A stretch of 64,000 nucleotides of DNA from Bacillota bacterium (GTDB taxonomy: Bacteria > Bacillota_G > Limnochordia > DTU010): positions 12,095 to 76,094 of the forward strand of contig JAAZLQ010000084.1 of NCBI GenBank assembly GCA_012799255.1, in the 5' to 3' direction. Both the position numbers and the translations under genes were made by a program. Below the pieces are notes generated by a model that had not been told where the DNA came from, searched no databases, and worked only from the letters and a program-made list of their open reading frames with translations. Positions 43,912 to 52,477 of the stretch are shown here, one piece after another (the first letter of the stretch is position 1; each line of letters begins with the position of its first letter).

Positions 43912-44593
43912 AATAAAGAGAGTCGAAAATGGCACGAGTCACAATGTTATGGACAGCGTCATTGTGGAGCACGAGTTTAGTCTGTATGTAAATGACCAAC
44001 TGTACACAGAACTCCTTTGTAGTCCAGCCAACCTAGAACCATTAGTCTATGGTTACCTTTATGCCCAAGGAATAATCAAAAAGAAAGATGATCTACTCTC
44101 TCTATCGATTGATCACAATCAGGCGGAGATATTGCTCGAACAGGGGAACTATACGGACGATGTCCAAAACAGTAACAACACCAGCTCCGAGCTAATACTG
44201 CAGGCGGAAGAAATCTTCGACGCAGTAAACAGGTTTAACAGTCAATCTTCCTTGTTTGCTTCCACTGGAGGAGTACATAGCGCCGCCCTTTGCCACTGTG
44301 ATGGAAGAACGGTTTTTATGGAAGATATAGGGAGGCATAATGCCGTTGATAAGGCCATTGGGCAAGGGCTACTAGAGGGCTGGGACCTTTCGCGCTGCTT
44401 CTTAATTACCAGTGGGAGGGTTCCCAAAGAGTTAGTAACCAAAGCGTTGAATACGGGACTTAGGATCATCATTTCCCGCTCTGCTCCCACTGATCAAGCG
44501 GTAGAACTGGCTCGGAAGAAGGGAATAACCCTCTGTGGCTTTGTCCGGGGAAGCCGGATGAATGTCTATAGCACACCTCAAAGAATTGACTAA
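43889..44593 (+). CDS. fdhD: FdhD formate dehydrogenase accessory protein, lacking the usual CxxC
   Basis: A 234-residue FdhD: FASTGGVHSAAL, EDIGRHNAVDKAIG, TSGRVPKELVTKA, SRSAPTDQAVELA and GFVRGSRMNVYS are all intact. FdhD transfers sulfur from IscS to the Mo cofactor, using a CxxC loop before the TGGVH motif. Here that loop reads NYTDDVQNSNNTSSELI, with no cysteine. ATG 43889 has AAGAGG upstream. The altered loop suggests a different sulfur route, or a chaperone-only role. Confidence 0.9.
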   Translation: MDLTKEFEIKRVENGTSHNVMDSVIVEHEFSLYVNDQLYTELLCSPANLEPLVYGYLYAQGIIKKKDDLLSLSIDHNQAEILLEQGNYTDDVQNSNNTSSELILQAEEIFDAVNRFNSQSSLFASTGGVHSAALCHCDGRTVFMEDIGRHNAVDKAIGQGLLEGWDLSRCFLITSGRVPKELVTKALNTGLRIIISRSAPTDQAVELARKKGITLCGFVRGSRMNVYSTPQRID

Positions 44594-44600
44594 GCATGGC

Positions 44601-44619
44601 AGCCTGCCAGCAGGTTTTT
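44601..44619 (+). terminator. Weak terminator after fdhD
   Basis: A six-pair stem AGCCTG / CAGGTT with loop CCAG followed by T residues. Weak, but it fits the end of the operon. Confidence 0.35.
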
Positions 44620-44700
44620 GGTAAGTTAATGAGAAAGTTGGATTATATGCTAGTCCAAGCGTGAGCTTTACCAAGGACATTTTGCAAAGGAGGGGCTGTA

Positions 44701-45348
44701 ATGGATCTAGGTGTGGATTTAATACTAAAAAAACTACTAGCAGATGATCCTTCGTTGGCAGGGAACAGACAAGAGATTTTACGAGCATTCGAACTCTGGA
44801 GGGATTCCTATTCCCAGGGAAACAAGACGCTTGTTTGCGGTAACGGTGGGAGTGCAGCGGATAGCGAACATATTGTGGGCGAACTGATGAAAGGATTTTT
44901 GTTGCGACGGCCCTTGCCCGTTCAGGAACAAGAGCAACTGCAAGCAGAATTTGGTGATGCGGGAACCTACTTAGCCCAGCATCTACAAGGGGCATTGCCA
45001 GCCATTTCCCTTGTCAGCCAGACAAGTCTGATTACTGCATTCGCCAACGATGTGGCGGCTGACCTGGTCTTCGCCCAACAGGTCTATGGCTACGGACAAA
45101 AGGGAGATGTCTTAGTGGCCCTCAGCACATCGGGAAACTCCGTAAATGTTTTGCATGCATTGCGCGTTGCTAAATTGAAAGGAATGAAAACGATAGGGTT
45201 TATGGGAGGCCAGTCTGGTCAGATGGAATCTCTCTGTGATGTAACGATCAAGGTTCCTTACACTTCAACTCCTGATATCCAACAGCGCCATCTAGCTATT
45301 TACCATGCTCTTTGTGCAATGTTAGAACAGCACTTCTTTACATCCTAA
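44701..45348 (+). CDS. gmhA: SIS-domain sedoheptulose-7-phosphate isomerase, GmhA-like
   Basis: A 215-residue SIS-domain protein. The phosphosugar-binding CGNGGSAADSEHIVGEL is highly typical of GmhA/DiaA and STSGNSVNVL follows. The C-terminal His-rich HLAIYHALCAMLEQHFF fits the catalytic His/Glu region. ATG preceded by AAAGGAGG. GmhA makes heptose for lipopolysaccharide or glycoproteins. No other heptose genes are nearby. Confidence 0.88.
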   Translation: MDLGVDLILKKLLADDPSLAGNRQEILRAFELWRDSYSQGNKTLVCGNGGSAADSEHIVGELMKGFLLRRPLPVQEQEQLQAEFGDAGTYLAQHLQGALPAISLVSQTSLITAFANDVAADLVFAQQVYGYGQKGDVLVALSTSGNSVNVLHALRVAKLKGMKTIGFMGGQSGQMESLCDVTIKVPYTSTPDIQQRHLAIYHALCAMLEQHFFTS

Positions 45349-45349
45349 G

Positions 45350-45380
45350 TTAAATCCCCTAGCCAGGCTAGGGGATTTAA
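45350..45380. terminator. Strong bidirectional terminator
   Basis: A nearly uninterrupted 15-bp inverted repeat, TTAAATCCCCTAGCC / GGCTAGGGGATTTAA, around one central A, between convergent gmhA and the ABC ATPase gene. Confidence 0.88.
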
Positions 45381-45393
45381 AACGTTAAAGAGC

Positions 45394-46473
45394 TTATTCA
45401 GGCAAAATGTGGGCCACTTTTGGTGAAAAGTACACTCCCACTATATCACCCTCAGCATAGACTCCATGCTCAATAGGTGAAGATACTACTGCCTGTAGGT
45501 TTTTCTCCTCTACCAACACATTATACTCAACCGAAGAACCAAGATAAACTACATTGCTGATTGTACCGTTAGTGTAACTTTGTTCGCCTCCTAGATGAAT
45601 TGACTCGGGACGCAAAACTAATTTTACCTTGCTTCCTGGTGGAAGATGTCTCCCGTGCTCGATCTTGAGCACTTGACCCCATAGTGCCACATCCACATGG
45701 TTAGCATGGGATTTTACTACTTGGCCTTCCACAAAGTTAACCTTGCCAATAAAATCAGCGACGAAGGCTGAGTTAGGGCGCTCGTAGATTTGCATAGGCG
45801 TTCCATCTTGCTCAATGCGACCCTCATTCATGATAACTACCCGATCAGAAATAGCCATGGCTTCACTTTGATCATGGGTAACATAAATTGCTGTGATGCC
45901 TAGATGTTGTTGAATGCGGCGGATTTCAGAGCGCATCTGTTCCCGCAATTTTGCATCTAGGTTTGAGAGCGGCTCATCAAAAAGTAGTACCCGTGGCTCG
46001 TTGACAATCGCTCTGGCCAAAGCAACCCGCTGCTGTTGTCCACCGGAGAGTTGATCGGGCATTCTTTTTCCCAAACCAGCAAGACCTACTAAGTCTAAGA
46101 TTGCATCTACCCTTTGGGCAATTTCCGATTTTGGGATTTTTCTTACGCTAAGACCGAAACCTACGTTATCCTGCACCGTTAGATGGGGAAAGATGGCATA
46201 GTTCTGGAAGACCATAGCACTATCCCTTTGATCTGGTGGGAGATTGGTTACGTCTAAATCTCCAAAGAAAATTTGCCCCCGCGTGGGAATTTCAAATCCG
46301 GAAATCATTCGTAGAGCAGTTGTTTTGCCACAACCGGAGGGACCTAGTAGCGTAACTAGCTCTCCTTCCTTAATCTCTAGGGAAACATCATCAACTGCCA
46401 CAACTTTTTTGCGATTCTCATCGGGACTGTCGAATTCTTTACGCAAGTTCTTTAAAATTACTCCCATTACCAT
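45394..46473 (-). CDS. ABC transporter ATP-binding protein, FbpC/PotA type
   Basis: A 359-residue ATPase with Walker A GPSGCGKTT, Q-loop VFQNYAIFPHL, signature LSGGQQQRVALARA, Walker B VLLFDEPLSNLD, then a C-terminal TOBE-type domain (about 245-355). Third gene of a binding protein / permease / ATPase operon. The ATG is preceded by AGGGGG. Confidence 0.92.
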   Translation of the reverse strand: MVMGVILKNLRKEFDSPDENRKKVVAVDDVSLEIKEGELVTLLGPSGCGKTTALRMISGFEIPTRGQIFFGDLDVTNLPPDQRDSAMVFQNYAIFPHLTVQDNVGFGLSVRKIPKSEIAQRVDAILDLVGLAGLGKRMPDQLSGGQQQRVALARAIVNEPRVLLFDEPLSNLDAKLREQMRSEIRRIQQHLGITAIYVTHDQSEAMAISDRVVIMNEGRIEQDGTPMQIYERPNSAFVADFIGKVNFVEGQVVKSHANHVDVALWGQVLKIEHGRHLPPGSKVKLVLRPESIHLGGEQSYTNGTISNVVYLGSSVEYNVLVEEKNLQAVVSSPIEHGVYAEGDIVGVYFSPKVAHILPE

Positions 46474-46482
46474 GTTCCCCCT

Positions 46483-48183
46483 CTAAAATCTTGTCTCGAA
46501 CTTGACTCCGAGTATGCGATCAACTACAAGCCTAATCACAAAGATAGCCACAAGAATGATGGCAACTAAAATCAGACTAAATGCTGCTGCGGCCCCTAAA
46601 CGTCCTGAACTCACTTGTGCGAGGATTTGAACCGTCATTAAGTTCCAATCCGCCGAAACCAGGAAGATGGCTGCACTGATGGCAGTCATGGAGCGCACAA
46701 AAGCAAAGACCAATCCCGAGAAAAAGGCGGGAGAAATCAACGGAAGAGTGATGCGCCGAAACACGGTTTGTGAGTTGGCCCCTAAATCCGTTGCAGCCTC
46801 TTCGATTCCAGGATCAATTTGCTGTAATGTGGCCACTCCATTTTGAATTCCCACCGGAACATAACGGAACACAAAGTTAGCCACGAGAATGGTCAAGGTA
46901 CCTGTTAATAGTAGAGGACGTTGGTTGAAGGCTAAGATATAGCCAATTCCTACTACTGTCCCTGGTAGGGCAAAGCTAAGCATGGAGGTGAATTCCATGA
47001 TCCCCTTGCCTAAGAAGTTGCGACGGACAACTAAGAAGGCAATAAACATACCCATAATTCCACTAATGGGGGTGGAGGCTAAGGCGACTGTCACAGTATC
47101 CTTTATAGTTTGATAGCCCACATCCCAGACGTAGCGGAAATTGCGGAGTGTAAAACTGTAGTCATAGCCCCAGGCCTGAGAAAACGCCCCAATAAAGATA
47201 ATTCCGTAGAAGACTAGAACAACCAGGCTGATCAAGAGACAAAAGCCGAAGAGTACCCAACGGGTTGTGTTGCTAGTAGACTTCACTGTGGAGCGGGTGG
47301 GCTTGCCCGATACAGTCACATAATTTTTCTTGCTGACCCAGTATTTTTGCAGGATGAAGGCGGTTACTGATGGGATCAAGAGAACTACCGCTAGTGCTGC
47401 TCCTCCAGCTAAGTTATACATGCCGGTGATTTCCAAATAGGCCTGCACAGCAAGGGTTGGAAATGAACTTCCGGCCAAGACCAGAGGGTTTCCGAAATCC
47501 GCCAATGATTCGATAAAAATGACCAGGAGGGCACTGGCTATCCCCGGCATTGCTAGGGGAAAGGTAACCCGCTTGAAAACTCTCCAACGACTTGCACCCA
47601 GATCAAATGCAGCATCTTCTAAGGTTGGGTTAATTGCCTCCAAGACTCCTTTTAGGGATAAATAGGCAACAGGGAAAAATGTAATCGTCTGAGCGATCAA
47701 AAGCCCCCGTAAACCATAAATAGGGAAGTTTCTTATTCCCAACAAGTTGTAGGTGATAAAACCATTGTTGCCAAACAGTAACAAGATACTGAGGGCACTA
47801 ACAAAGGGCGGTGAAATAATCGGAATAATGGAGACGAGGTTAAAAAACTTCTTGAATGGGATATTCACCCGTGTTATTGCAAAGGCCATAATGAATCCTA
47901 CAAAAACAGCTAATAAGGCGGAAAGCGCACCGGTAATAAGGCTATTGAACAGCGCTCTGCGCATGTACCAACTCTTAAACACATTAACATAGATAGCCCA
48001 CACAGATTCTCCAGCAGAGATACTCATTTGGAAAACTTTGATTATCGGCAAAATGATAAACAGAGCAAGCAAGGTAAAAATAGCCAGGATGGATAAGACC
48101 AGCCAAGGTTCTTTGCTCAACCGCTTCAACTCGAGGAAGACTTTTCGCGTCTTTTGCTTCGTTTCTGCCAACATAACACCCAC
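46483..48183 (-). CDS. Fused double permease, FbpB/ThiP type
   Basis: A 566-residue protein with two homologous six-helix permease units in one chain. Each has an EAA loop (DAAFDLGASRWRVFKRVTFP and EAATDLGANSQTVFRRITLP). This fused architecture is typical of iron(III), thiamine and some phosphonate or phosphosugar importers. GTG 48183 has GGGAGG seven bases upstream; ATG 48174 is an alternative. Confidence 0.9.
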   Translation of the reverse strand: MGVMLAETKQKTRKVFLELKRLSKEPWLVLSILAIFTLLALFIILPIIKVFQMSISAGESVWAIYVNVFKSWYMRRALFNSLITGALSALLAVFVGFIMAFAITRVNIPFKKFFNLVSIIPIISPPFVSALSILLLFGNNGFITYNLLGIRNFPIYGLRGLLIAQTITFFPVAYLSLKGVLEAINPTLEDAAFDLGASRWRVFKRVTFPLAMPGIASALLVIFIESLADFGNPLVLAGSSFPTLAVQAYLEITGMYNLAGGAALAVVLLIPSVTAFILQKYWVSKKNYVTVSGKPTRSTVKSTSNTTRWVLFGFCLLISLVVLVFYGIIFIGAFSQAWGYDYSFTLRNFRYVWDVGYQTIKDTVTVALASTPISGIMGMFIAFLVVRRNFLGKGIMEFTSMLSFALPGTVVGIGYILAFNQRPLLLTGTLTILVANFVFRYVPVGIQNGVATLQQIDPGIEEAATDLGANSQTVFRRITLPLISPAFFSGLVFAFVRSMTAISAAIFLVSADWNLMTVQILAQVSSGRLGAAAAFSLILVAIILVAIFVIRLVVDRILGVKFETRF

Positions 48184-48226
48184 CGCAATTCCTCCCAAAA
48201 AGGGGGGCACAAGGCCCCTCCTTTAA

Positions 48227-49225
48227 TTATTGACCACGTAGTACTTCGTCGATCCACTTGTCAACGATTTCTTGGCGGTTAGCTCCTGCCCAGATAGCAT
48301 CATACTCGATCAAAGGAATCTCTTTAAATGATGGGAGACCTTCACCGGCTACTGCTTCAGGATGAATTGGGAAGAAGAAGGTCTTCAACTCACCAAAGAG
48401 GTTTTGTGCTTCTAAGGAAATGAGCCAGTCAACCAAAGCTTGAGCGTCTTTCAGATTAGGTGCACCCTTCACAATGGAGATTGCAGGGGCCTCATAGCCA
48501 ACACCTTCCTTGGGGAAGATCAATTTTAATGGATAACCTTCATCCATATACTTTAGGAAAGCTGGGGTGAACTGAATACCAATTCCTGCCTCACCAATTG
48601 CTACTGCTTGAGAAGGTGCTGTACCACTTTGGGTATAGGTTTGGATATTCTTGTTCAGCTCGCGCATGAAGCTAAATGCCTCTTCTTCGCCCCAAGCCAG
48701 AATCAAACTAGCTACCAGGTTATAACCTGTACCAGAAGATTGAGGAGTGGGCATCTGAATTTCCTTAGCAAACTCAGGTTTAAGTAGGTCGTACCAAGAC
48801 TCTGGCGCCTGTACGCCTGCCTTTGAAGCCCAAGCAGTGTTCATGGCAACACCCATGGGGTTCATATAGAAAGATGTCCAGTAACCTTCGCTATCTACAA
48901 ACTTCTTGTCCAGCGCAGCAGCGTTTGGTGAAAAATAGGGTTGGGTGAGACCGCGCTCTTTAGCCAAGACATGGTTTTCACTTGGAGCACCCATCCAAAT
49001 ATCAGCCTTCGGATTGTCCCGTTCAGCCTCAAGTCTGGCTAAGGCTGGGCCAGAAGATAGGTGTACAAAGCGAACTTCGATGCCAGTGGCCTTAGTAAAA
49101 GCAGTAAGGATGTCTCGAGCGTTTTCCTCATCTACACTGGAGTAAACCAATAAGGGATCTGCAAAAGCAACTGCTGAAAGGGCAAATACCAACAACAAAG
49201 CAACAAACAAAGATGTCTTTCTCAA
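48227..49225 (-). CDS. Periplasmic substrate-binding protein, AfuA/FbpA family
   Basis: A 332-residue exported binding protein. Signal peptide at about 1-22 (RKTSLFVALLLVF... ALSAVAFA), mature start DPLLVYSSVDEENARDIL. Family motifs include SSGPALARLEAER, ADIWMGAPSE, QSSGTGYN and IGIQFTPAFLKYM. The fold is used for Fe3+ and for phosphorylated small molecules; the typical paired tyrosines of iron binders are not clear, so substrate is open. TTG 49225 has GGAGG at good spacing. Preceded by a long leader with a terminator. Confidence 0.88.
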   Translation of the reverse strand: MRKTSLFVALLLVFALSAVAFADPLLVYSSVDEENARDILTAFTKATGIEVRFVHLSSGPALARLEAERDNPKADIWMGAPSENHVLAKERGLTQPYFSPNAAALDKKFVDSEGYWTSFYMNPMGVAMNTAWASKAGVQAPESWYDLLKPEFAKEIQMPTPQSSGTGYNLVASLILAWGEEEAFSFMRELNKNIQTYTQSGTAPSQAVAIGEAGIGIQFTPAFLKYMDEGYPLKLIFPKEGVGYEAPAISIVKGAPNLKDAQALVDWLISLEAQNLFGELKTFFFPIHPEAVAGEGLPSFKEIPLIEYDAIWAGANRQEIVDKWIDEVLRGQ

Positions 49226-49301
49226 AATGTTTCCCTCCATTGTTATTGTTCTAGATTGGTCAAGCTCGACTAAACTAAGTGATCACCCCTTTTGTGGTAA
49301 C

Positions 49302-49369
49302 AAAAAAAGTAGGCTAAGAGAAACAGACCATGGTCTAAACCACAGTGCCAATTCCACGCCTACTCTTTT
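49302..49369 (-). terminator. Leader terminator / possible riboswitch expression platform upstream of the binding-protein gene
   Basis: On the minus strand AAAAGAGTAGGC pairs with GCCTACTTTTTT (12 bp, one G-T) and ends in seven T's, about 80 bases before the start codon. The 43-base loop holds the perfect palindrome AGACCATGGTCT. An alternative pairing of GCTAAAAGAG with CTCTTAGC would break the terminator. Upstream, a second hairpin CCCCAC / GTGGGG is present. No riboswitch class I know is recognisable. Confidence 0.68.
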
Positions 49370-49445
49370 AGCAACCCTTTCTCCCCACAAGGTGGTGGGG
49401 GAAACTGTCCTAAACCAGTACCATATAGCATTTTTTGTTAAATAG

Positions 49446-49475
49446 AGTTTAACATATTCGTGTTAAGGCTGTCAA
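49446..49475 (-). promoter_or_regulatory. Candidate promoter for the AfuA-type transporter leader
   Basis: On the minus strand a perfect TTGACA (49475-49470) is followed 18 bases later by TAAACT (49451-49446). Transcription from here would give a leader of roughly 215 bases before the binding-protein gene. Confidence 0.5.
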
Positions 49476-49481
49476 GTACCC

Positions 49482-49871
49482 CTAACTTGATCGATGTACT
49501 TGTTTCCTAAACCTGGCCTCCAGGTCTTGATCAAAGGTAAAGATTAAGAACTTCTCCGAGTGGGCAACGCTTAGATCAGTGTATAAGGAGATAACTTGTG
49601 CGCCTGTTAGCTTTTGAAAAATAACCCGCAAGGTTTCCTGATTGTTCTTTAATAGAGTCTCTCTTAGGCGTTGTATAAGGTCAACGCTATCAGGGTTATC
49701 CCGGACTTGCTCTTCTGCAGGAGTGAGTATGCCGTTTTGCCTGATGAGGACCATGTCTCTTACGATGTAGGTTGCGATTTCTTTGGGTCCTCTACCAAAG
49801 TACTCCTTCTCAAACTTGAGCACAGCATTGCCCAAAGCAGCCTCCAGTTCTCCTTTGCTTCGAAATTGCAC
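49482..49871 (-). CDS. DUF2294 (MpsC-like) protein, second copy
   Basis: A 129-residue protein of the DUF2294 family (also named MpsC). The family core is seen in GRGPKEIATYIVRDMVLIRQNG and ILTPAEEQVRDNPDSVDLIQRL. It starts immediately after the HAMP/DUF4388 gene and is homologous to the protein at 50912-51280. No membrane segment. Function in this context unknown. Confidence 0.82.
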   Translation of the reverse strand: MQFRSKGELEAALGNAVLKFEKEYFGRGPKEIATYIVRDMVLIRQNGILTPAEEQVRDNPDSVDLIQRLRETLLKNNQETLRVIFQKLTGAQVISLYTDLSVAHSEKFLIFTFDQDLEARFRKQVHRSS

Positions 49872-50915
49872 CTAAATCCCTCCTGTACGCTTATTCCACG
49901 CAGCACGGGCCCACAACGACACCACATTGTCTGGGGGCGGTTCTTCTACTAGAGTCAACTGAGTTTCAATTAAACCTACTACTGCAAACCGATAGAGATA
50001 ACGTTGTACACGCTCCGGAGTCCATTGTAGACGGCGAGCCAATTCACGTACTGAAGATTTACCATCAATGGCATCATAAAGTTCCCATTCAGGTAAAGTG
50101 AGGTCACTTTCAATTAACCGTACTTCTTCCATCAAATCGATCTTGGTGGCTACAAACTGTTGATCCGGAATGTATTGCTCGATCAATTGTAGCGAAGTCA
50201 CTCTCCGGGCAGCATATAGTAGCACAGAATACCAGGATGCAGCCAAAAGTTCATCTTCAAAGGGTTTCATTTTTGTGTTGAACTTAAAAGACCCCTTAGG
50301 GAGCAAAAACAGAGCATAAAATGCGGTAAAGCCCCGTTGATCCTTAAACGATGCACCCCTTACTTGTCCATTTTTGATATAAATGCGCCCGAGATTATTT
50401 CCATCCATAATCACGAGCACTCCTGTTTGGGCAGTGAAACGCAACATCATGAGTAGCTGAGACATGGGGAACAGTTCCAGTTGGCCTTCCCAGATCATGG
50501 CCTTGGTGATAGCCCCGCTCACTACTTGTCTAAAGCGCAACCTGATTTGCTCGAATACTTCCGCGAGATCGTTTACCTCTTGAGGACCTTCCACTTCAAA
50601 ATGCCGTTCAAAGGACCCCTGCGTTAAGCGGTGGGCCTGCTCAATCAATCGATGTAAAGGTGCGGTGTTTCTGGTTGTCACGATAAAGGCGGTCGCAGTT
50701 CCAATGACGACTAAAGCAAATAAACCAACAGTGACTTTGCTCTCCAAACTTTGCATTATTTCCAAAAGATCAGGGGTAACGGAGGCGCTAGCCTGCTCCG
50801 CTACAATGGTCCACATGGTATGCTTGAAGAGAACGATAGTCCCCATCACGGTAAGTAGTAAAACCACGAAAAGGACAAGGGTGGTTTTGCCAGCAATGGA
50901 TTTCATGTAAGTCAC
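49872..50915 (-). CDS. Two-helix membrane sensor-like protein with HAMP and DUF4388-like domains
   Basis: A 347-residue protein. Two membrane helices (about 8-28 and 60-82) enclose a short outside loop of about 30 residues. A HAMP-like segment follows (RNTAPLHRLIEQAHRLTQGS, about 80-130), then a DUF4388/PatA-type domain (IWEGQLELFPMSQLLMMLRF, GVLVIMDG, GRIYIKNGQVRGASF; about 140-235) and a winged-helix-like tail (SVRELARRLQWTPERVQRYLYR). No kinase or cyclase domain. GTG 50915 overlaps the preceding stop; ATG 50906 is an alternative. It sits between two DUF2294 genes. Confidence 0.75.
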   Translation of the reverse strand: MTYMKSIAGKTTLVLFVVLLLTVMGTIVLFKHTMWTIVAEQASASVTPDLLEIMQSLESKVTVGLFALVVIGTATAFIVTTRNTAPLHRLIEQAHRLTQGSFERHFEVEGPQEVNDLAEVFEQIRLRFRQVVSGAITKAMIWEGQLELFPMSQLLMMLRFTAQTGVLVIMDGNNLGRIYIKNGQVRGASFKDQRGFTAFYALFLLPKGSFKFNTKMKPFEDELLAASWYSVLLYAARRVTSLQLIEQYIPDQQFVATKIDLMEEVRLIESDLTLPEWELYDAIDGKSSVRELARRLQWTPERVQRYLYRFAVVGLIETQLTLVEEPPPDNVVSLWARAAWNKRTGGI

Positions 50916-51280
50916 ACCATCCTACACAAAATGATTAACTCATCTTGCTCAGGATTAAGGCTGACTGACACACCTAACGCCCGGTTACCCGTGTGTTCCT
51001 GGATTCTGGCTTGTACCAAGGGCGTGAGGCTATTCCATTGTTGTTCTAACAATTCTTGTACCATACGCGCCCCTTCAGGGTCTTCTTCCACCAACTGAAG
51101 CTCTGCCTTATTCAATACACCCCAGGAACGATAAATTAGCAAATCATCTACGATATAGACTTTGCTTGTACTCGGGCGTCGTTCCGTATAGTCTTGTTGG
51201 AGCTGAGAAAGGCTCTTTGCTAAGGCGTAGTTTAGAGGGTTGTCTGGGAACTGTCGGACATTACTTAGCATACGATTCAC
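50912..51280 (-). CDS. DUF2294 (MpsC-like) protein, first copy
   Basis: A 122-residue protein of the same family as the one at 49482-49871, seen in KVYIVDDLLIYRSWGVLNKA and EEDPEGARMVQELLEQQW. First gene of a three-gene minus-strand unit; overlaps the sensor-like gene by 4 bp. Its upstream region (51281-51451) shows no clear promoter. Confidence 0.78.
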   Translation of the reverse strand: MNRMLSNVRQFPDNPLNYALAKSLSQLQQDYTERRPSTSKVYIVDDLLIYRSWGVLNKAELQLVEEDPEGARMVQELLEQQWNSLTPLVQARIQEHTGNRALGVSVSLNPEQDELIILCRMV

Positions 51281-51451
51281 CTAATCTTTCTCGAGGTAAA
51301 AGATATGTTATGTTTCGCTACATTAGGTAATTATCCTGCAAAAAACGGGGTGAAGTAATGGGACTCCTGATTTTTCCATTGAATAACAGGGTAAAATCGT
51401 TTTGCCAAGAAATCAATGTCTGGGAATGAAGGAAATTGGAGGACTGGTCAC

Positions 51452-52477
51452 ATGTATAGCTTTACAAACGATTACAGCGAAGGGGCACATCCTAGAATCT
51501 TACAGGCGCTGGTAGACACGAACTTGAAGCAGACTGCAGGATATGGGGAAGATGAATTTTGCCTGGAAGCGGCTGAGCTTTTGAAAACGAGGATTGGCAA
51601 AACTGATCTGGACATTCATTTCATTTCAGGTGGAACGCAGACTAATCTTATTGCTATCTCAGCTTTTCTAAGGCCCCATGAAGCGGTGATTGCACCGGTA
51701 ACTGGTCATATCGAAGTACATGAAACAGGGGCTATCGAAGCCACTGGCCATAAGATTATTGGCGTTGTAGGCCATGAAGGAAAGCTAAGGCCAGTTGATG
51801 TACAAAAGGCCTTAGACAGCCATGTAGATGAGCATATGGTAAAACCAAAACTTGTCTATATATCTAACGCGACTGAGATCGGATCCCTTTACACGAAGGG
51901 CGAGCTTGAGGAACTCAGTTCCTTTTGCAAGAGGAACAAACTAATTCTGTTTATGGACGGTGCTCGTTTAGGTTCTGCTCTGACGTCTTCAGAAAACGAC
52001 TTAAATCTGAACGATCTTGCCAACATGCTAGATGCCTTCTACATCGGTGGCACAAAAAATGGTGCACTTCTAGGAGAGGCACTTGTAATCTGTACTGACC
52101 ATCTCAAAGAGGATTTTCGCTTTCATATTAAGCAAAAAGGGGCTCTACTTGCTAAGGGGCGGATTCTTGGCCTGCAGTTTCGGGAACTCTTCCGTGACAA
52201 CCTGTTTTTTGAGTTAGCGGAACATGCCAATAAGACGGCAGCAAAAATCCAAAATTTCCTACTGGAAGTAAAATGTCCCCTTCTGATCAAATCGTCCACC
52301 AATCAGATTTTCCCCATTTTGCCCAATCGCTTGATTCGGGAGTTAGAAAAACTCTACCGTTTCAGCATTTGGGAGCGGGTGGATCAAGAGACTTCAGTAA
52401 TTCGCCTTGTCACTTCATGGGCAACACCTGAAGCAGAGGTAGACTCCTTTATTGCTGATTTTAAGAGGCTGTTCTAA
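51452..52477 (+). CDS. Low-specificity L-threonine aldolase
   Basis: A 341-residue PLP-dependent aldolase cleaving threonine or allo-threonine to glycine and acetaldehyde. Visible: N-terminal FTNDYSEGAHPRIL, FISGGTQTNLIA, the active-site HETGAIEATGH, LFMDGARLGSAL and the PLP lysine in YIGGTKNGALLGEAL. ATG 51452 has GGAGG nine bases upstream; the longer frame from 51416 has none. Its stop overlaps the convergent amidohydrolase by four bases. Confidence 0.93.
   Translation: MYSFTNDYSEGAHPRILQALVDTNLKQTAGYGEDEFCLEAAELLKTRIGKTDLDIHFISGGTQTNLIAISAFLRPHEAVIAPVTGHIEVHETGAIEATGHKIIGVVGHEGKLRPVDVQKALDSHVDEHMVKPKLVYISNATEIGSLYTKGELEELSSFCKRNKLILFMDGARLGSALTSSENDLNLNDLANMLDAFYIGGTKNGALLGEALVICTDHLKEDFRFHIKQKGALLAKGRILGLQFRELFRDNLFFELAEHANKTAAKIQNFLLEVKCPLLIKSSTNQIFPILPNRLIRELEKLYRFSIWERVDQETSVIRLVTSWATPEAEVDSFIADFKRLF

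Noticed and set aside
45394..49225. Calling the importer an iron(III) transporter outright
   Set aside because: The family also binds phosphorylated compounds and thiamine, and the iron-binding tyrosines are not evident.
49302..49440. A known riboswitch (TPP, cobalamin, manganese, SAM, T-box) in the AfuA-type leader
   Set aside because: None of the conserved cores I know (for example CUGAGA for TPP or the T-box UGGNACCGCG) is present; recorded only as an unclassified leader.
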